A DNA stretch of 64,000 nt from Doris montereyensis (taxonomy: Eukaryota > Mollusca > Gastropoda > Nudibranchia > Dorididae). The notes under the pieces were generated by a model that did no database searches, had not been told where the DNA came from, and was given only the letters and a program-made list of their open reading frames with translations. The translations under genes and the position numbers were made by a program. Positions 60,713 through 64,000 of this stretch are shown piece after piece. The DNA lies in NCBI GenBank assembly GCA_037039925.1, contig JAXRKP010000410.1, positions 30,001 to 94,000 of the forward strand, in the 5' to 3' direction. The first letter of the stretch is position 1. Every line of letters begins with the position of its first letter.

Positions 60713-61044
60713 AATAGTAAAACTAAATCAACATTGATACCAATAATAACTACAATATAATATGTATTTTGATTCGTCTCGTTTTCAGATCGTTCCAGGT
60801 GTGATAGATTCCGGTGATCTCAGAAACTTTTCATCATGTGAATGACGAAAGACATCATATCATAACGGGAGCAGGACTCACTCTCTTTTCTAAAGTCACT
60901 CTTCCGTTTCGTTTTTATCTGCTGTGTTGGCATAGTTACAAACTGGATATGCATCAGGGCCTATTACAAAGTTGATTTGGAAAACGGTGTCACCATTCTT
61001 TTCTTCTTCTTGGCCATTCTAGATTTCTTACATCTTATAGGATC
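59986..61044. other. spacer, no gene seen; possible tRNA-like relic
   Basis: A 40-codon stretch on the minus strand (YLISHHQNYTIILNGKLYTR, AIDCYLHRKRERN) is open, but I do not recognise it. GTCATCGTGGCGTAGCGGCT with TTCAAATCCCAGC (60428-60492) has tRNA A/B-box character and is probably another SINE head. An (AAT)n tract lies at 60663-60710. Confidence 0.4.
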
Positions 61045-62170
61045 TTTGGTATTGGCTATAACAGTTGTCTTTGACGTACTCATTAAAAAATCTTCTAAGA
61101 TCTTCGACGTACTTGCTATAACAGTTGTCTTTCACGTACTTGCTATAACAGTTGTCTTTGACGATACTTGCTAATAACAGTTGTCTTTCACGTACTTGCT
61201 ATAACAGTTGTCTTTCACGTGCTTGTTATAAGAGTTATCTTTGATGTACTTGCTATAACAGTTGTCTTTGACGTACTTGCTATAACAGCTGTCTTTAACG
61301 TACTTGCTATAACAGCTGTCTTTAACATTACTTGCTATAACAGTTGTCTTTAACGTACTTGCTATAACAGCTGTCTTTAACGTACTTGCTATAACAGTTG
61401 TCTTTAACGTATTTGCTATAACAGTTGTCTTTAGCGTACTTGCTATAACAACAGCGTACTTGCTATAACAGTTGTCTTTAGCGTGCTTGCTATAATAGTT
61501 GTCTTTCACGTACTTGCTATAACAGTTGTCTTTGATGTACTTGCTATAACAGTTGTCTTTGATGCTATAACAGTTATCTTTAACGTACTTGCTATAACAG
61601 TTGTCTTTGATGTACTTGCTATAACAGTTGTCGTACTTGACAGTTGTACTTGCTATAATAGTTATCTTTCAACGCATTTGCTATAACAGTTGTCTTTGAT
61701 GTACTTGCTATAACAGTTGTCTTTGATGCCTTGCTATAACAGTTGTCTTTGTACTTGCTATAACAGTTGTCTTTGATGTACTTGCTATAACAGTTGTCTT
61801 TGATGTACGCCTTATAACAGTTGTCTTTGATGCTTGTTATAACAGCTGTCTTTGATGTACTTGTTATAACAGTTGTCTTTAATGTACTTGTTATAACAGT
61901 TGTCTTTAACGTATTTGCTATAACAGTTGTCTTTGATGTACTTGCTATAACAGTTGTCTTTAACGTACTTGTTATAACAGTTGTCTTTAACGTACTTGCT
62001 ATAACAGCTGTCTTTGATGCACTCATTAAAAATTCTCTGATGGTTATAACAGCTGTTTGACGCATTTGCAATAACAGTTGTCTTTGATGTATTTGCTATA
62101 CCTATCTTTGATGCACTCATTAAAAAATTCCTTCAGGATCTTTGGTACTTGCAATAACAGTTGTCTTGAT
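61045..62170. repeat. 27-bp minisatellite, about 40 copies
   Basis: Unit CTTGCTATAACAGTTGTCTT plus TGACGTA, with TGATGTA and TAACGTA variants. Non-array words (CTCATTAAAAAATTC) recur at 61078, 62022 and 62116. ORFs on both strands are artefacts. Confidence 0.95.
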
Positions 62171-62179
62171 GTACTTATC

Positions 62180-63860
62180 ATCTTGTATCGCGGTATCGTG
62201 CTATATCGTGTATGCGTGTATCACGTACCTATCTATACGTGTACGTGTATTGTGTATCACGTACCTATATCGTGTATCGTGTATCGTGTATCGCAGTATC
62301 GTGTATCGTGTATCGTGTATCGTCGTGTATCGTGTATCGTGTATCGCGTATCATGTATCGTGTATCGTGTATCGTGTATCGTGTATCGTGTATCGTGTAT
62401 CATGTATCGTGTATCGTGTATCGTGTATCCTATATCGTGTATCGTGTATCGTGCATCGCTGCACCTATCGTATAGGATGTATCGACGTATCCTATATCAT
62501 GTATCGTGTATCGCTAATCCTAATATCGTGTATCGTACGTGCAGCATCTATCCTATATCGTGTATCGTGTATCGTGTGTCCTCATCGTGTAGCATGTATC
62601 GTGTATCGCGTATCTATCTATATCGTATCGTGTATCGCGCTGCATCATCCTATATCGTATCGCAGATCGTACCTATATATATATCGCATCGTGGTATCGC
62701 TGCATCTATCCTATATCGTGTATCTGCGTATCGTTGCATCTATCTATATCGTGTATCGTGTATTCGCACTATCCTATATATATCGTGGTATACGTGTATA
62801 CGCGTACCTATCCTATATCGTGTATCGTGTATCGCGCACCTATCTATATCGTGTATCGTGTATAGTGTATCGCGTACCTATCCTATATCGTATCGTATCG
62901 TGTATCGCTGTACCTATCCTATATCACAGATCGTGTATCGTGTGACCTAGCCTATATGCGGTACTGCGTATCGTACTCAGCTTCCATATCGTGTATCGTA
63001 TCACGTACCTATACTGTATCGTATCGTGTATCGTATCACGTACCTATCCTATATGGTATAATAAAATCGTATCATGTAGCATACCTATCCTGTATCATGT
63101 ACCTATCCTCGTGTATCGTATCGTACCTATACTGCGTGTATTGTGTATCACCTATACTGTATCGTGTATTGTGTATCACGCCCTATACTGTATCGTGTAT
63201 TGTGTATCACGTACTATCCTGTATCGTATCGTATATCACGCACTCATACTGTATCGTGTATTGTGTATCAGGTACCTATACTGTATCGTGTATTGTGTAT
63301 CACGTACCTATACTCTATCGTGTATCGTGTATCGCATAACGTGTATTTTTTGTCATGTATTGTGTTATCCTGTATCGTGTATCGTACTATGTACCGTATA
63401 CTGTATCGTGTATTGTGTATCACGTGTACCATGTATCGTATACATTATACCGTGCACCATACTGTATCGTATTACCCGTGTGCCGTGTACCGTATACCGT
63501 GTACCGTATATTGTGTACCATACCTATACGTGTACCCGTGTATTGTATATCCGTGTATACGTGTATCGTATTGTGTACACGCACCGTGTACTGTATCGTA
63601 TTGTGTATGCATATACCGTGTCGCACGTGTGCAGGTGTGCCGTGTACACGTGTACCGTGTACCGTGTACCGTATACAAGTGTGTGCATTAATACCGATAC
63701 ACCGTGTACCGTACACCGTGTACCGTGTATCGTATACCGTATACCGTGTACCGTATACCGTGTACCGTATACCGTGTACCGTATACCGTATACATTATAC
63801 CGTGCACTGTGTACCATGTACCGTATGCCATGTACCATATATCGTGTATCCTTTTTCTGA
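62180..63860. repeat. 7-bp GTATCGT-type satellite with gradual change
   Basis: Starts as GTATCGT heptamers (62270-62450), loosens to GTATCGTGTATTGTGTATC forms (63130-63330), and ends as GTACCGTATACCGT forms (63660-63800). The Tyr/Arg/Val/Cys-rich ORFs are artefacts. The window ends at 64000 in GGTGTGGTGT repeats (63917-64000). Confidence 0.93.
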
Positions 63861-64000
63861 TGCATTGTGTATGTGTATCATATCGTGTATCATAGCCATC
63901 ATGTATCATGCATGTGAGGTATGGTGTGGTATGGTGTATTAATGGTGTGTGGTGTGGTGTGGTACCAGGGTGTGTGGTGTGGTGTGGTGTGGTGTGGTGT

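Overview
The window is eukaryotic nuclear DNA. It has spliced genes with GT-AG introns, tRNA-derived SINEs, LINE fragments, TIR elements and an extreme load of tandem repeats. The animal-type gene content, small exons and repeated tRNA-derived SINE families suggest an invertebrate, most likely a mollusc (probably a gastropod). That taxonomic call is inference. There are no bacterial operons, rRNA genes, CRISPR arrays or canonical tRNA genes.

Two real genes are visible, arranged head to head. On the minus strand, exons spread from about 34.80 kb down to 20.84 kb encode a TBRG1-like protein (transforming growth factor beta regulator 1 / NIAM family, with FYRN and FYRC segments). On the plus strand, ten coding exons from 37.87 kb to 53.97 kb encode NELF-B/COBRA1, a subunit of the negative elongation factor that holds RNA polymerase II at promoter-proximal pauses. 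The two start codons are about 3.07 kb apart. Both genes act in the nucleus, but nothing in the sequence shows that they work together. Several exons of both genes switch reading frame by one or two bases while homology continues. This fits either consensus indel errors in a long-read assembly or recent decay.

Layout: 0-8.4 kb is gene-free, with microsatellites, SINE copies and a LINE reverse-transcriptase 3' end. 8.4-11.6 kb is a composite 21/36-bp satellite. 12.2-15.6 kb is a 35-38-bp satellite split by a foreign insert. 15.9-19.1 kb is a ~62-bp satellite whose unit carries CACGTG and a dyad. 19.1-20.8 kb lies downstream of TBRG1. 20.8-34.8 kb is TBRG1, with SINEs, a TIR transposon and two minisatellites in its introns. 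34.8-37.8 kb is the divergent intergenic region, holding a SINE, AGATCT-rich tracts and an inverted-repeat element around a reverse-transcriptase fragment. 37.8-54.3 kb is NELFB, with at least seven minisatellites, a MITE and a second copy of the TIR transposon in its introns. 54.3-64 kb has no recognised gene and is dominated by arrays with units of about 32, 34, 50, 27 and 7 bp.

Roughly a third or more of the window is tandem repeat (my estimate by eye). I did not find a convincing undescribed functional system. The most interesting signals are the dyad/E-box satellite, the decayed partial duplication of a NELFB exon, the TIR elements without an obvious intact transposase, and the pattern of frame breaks.
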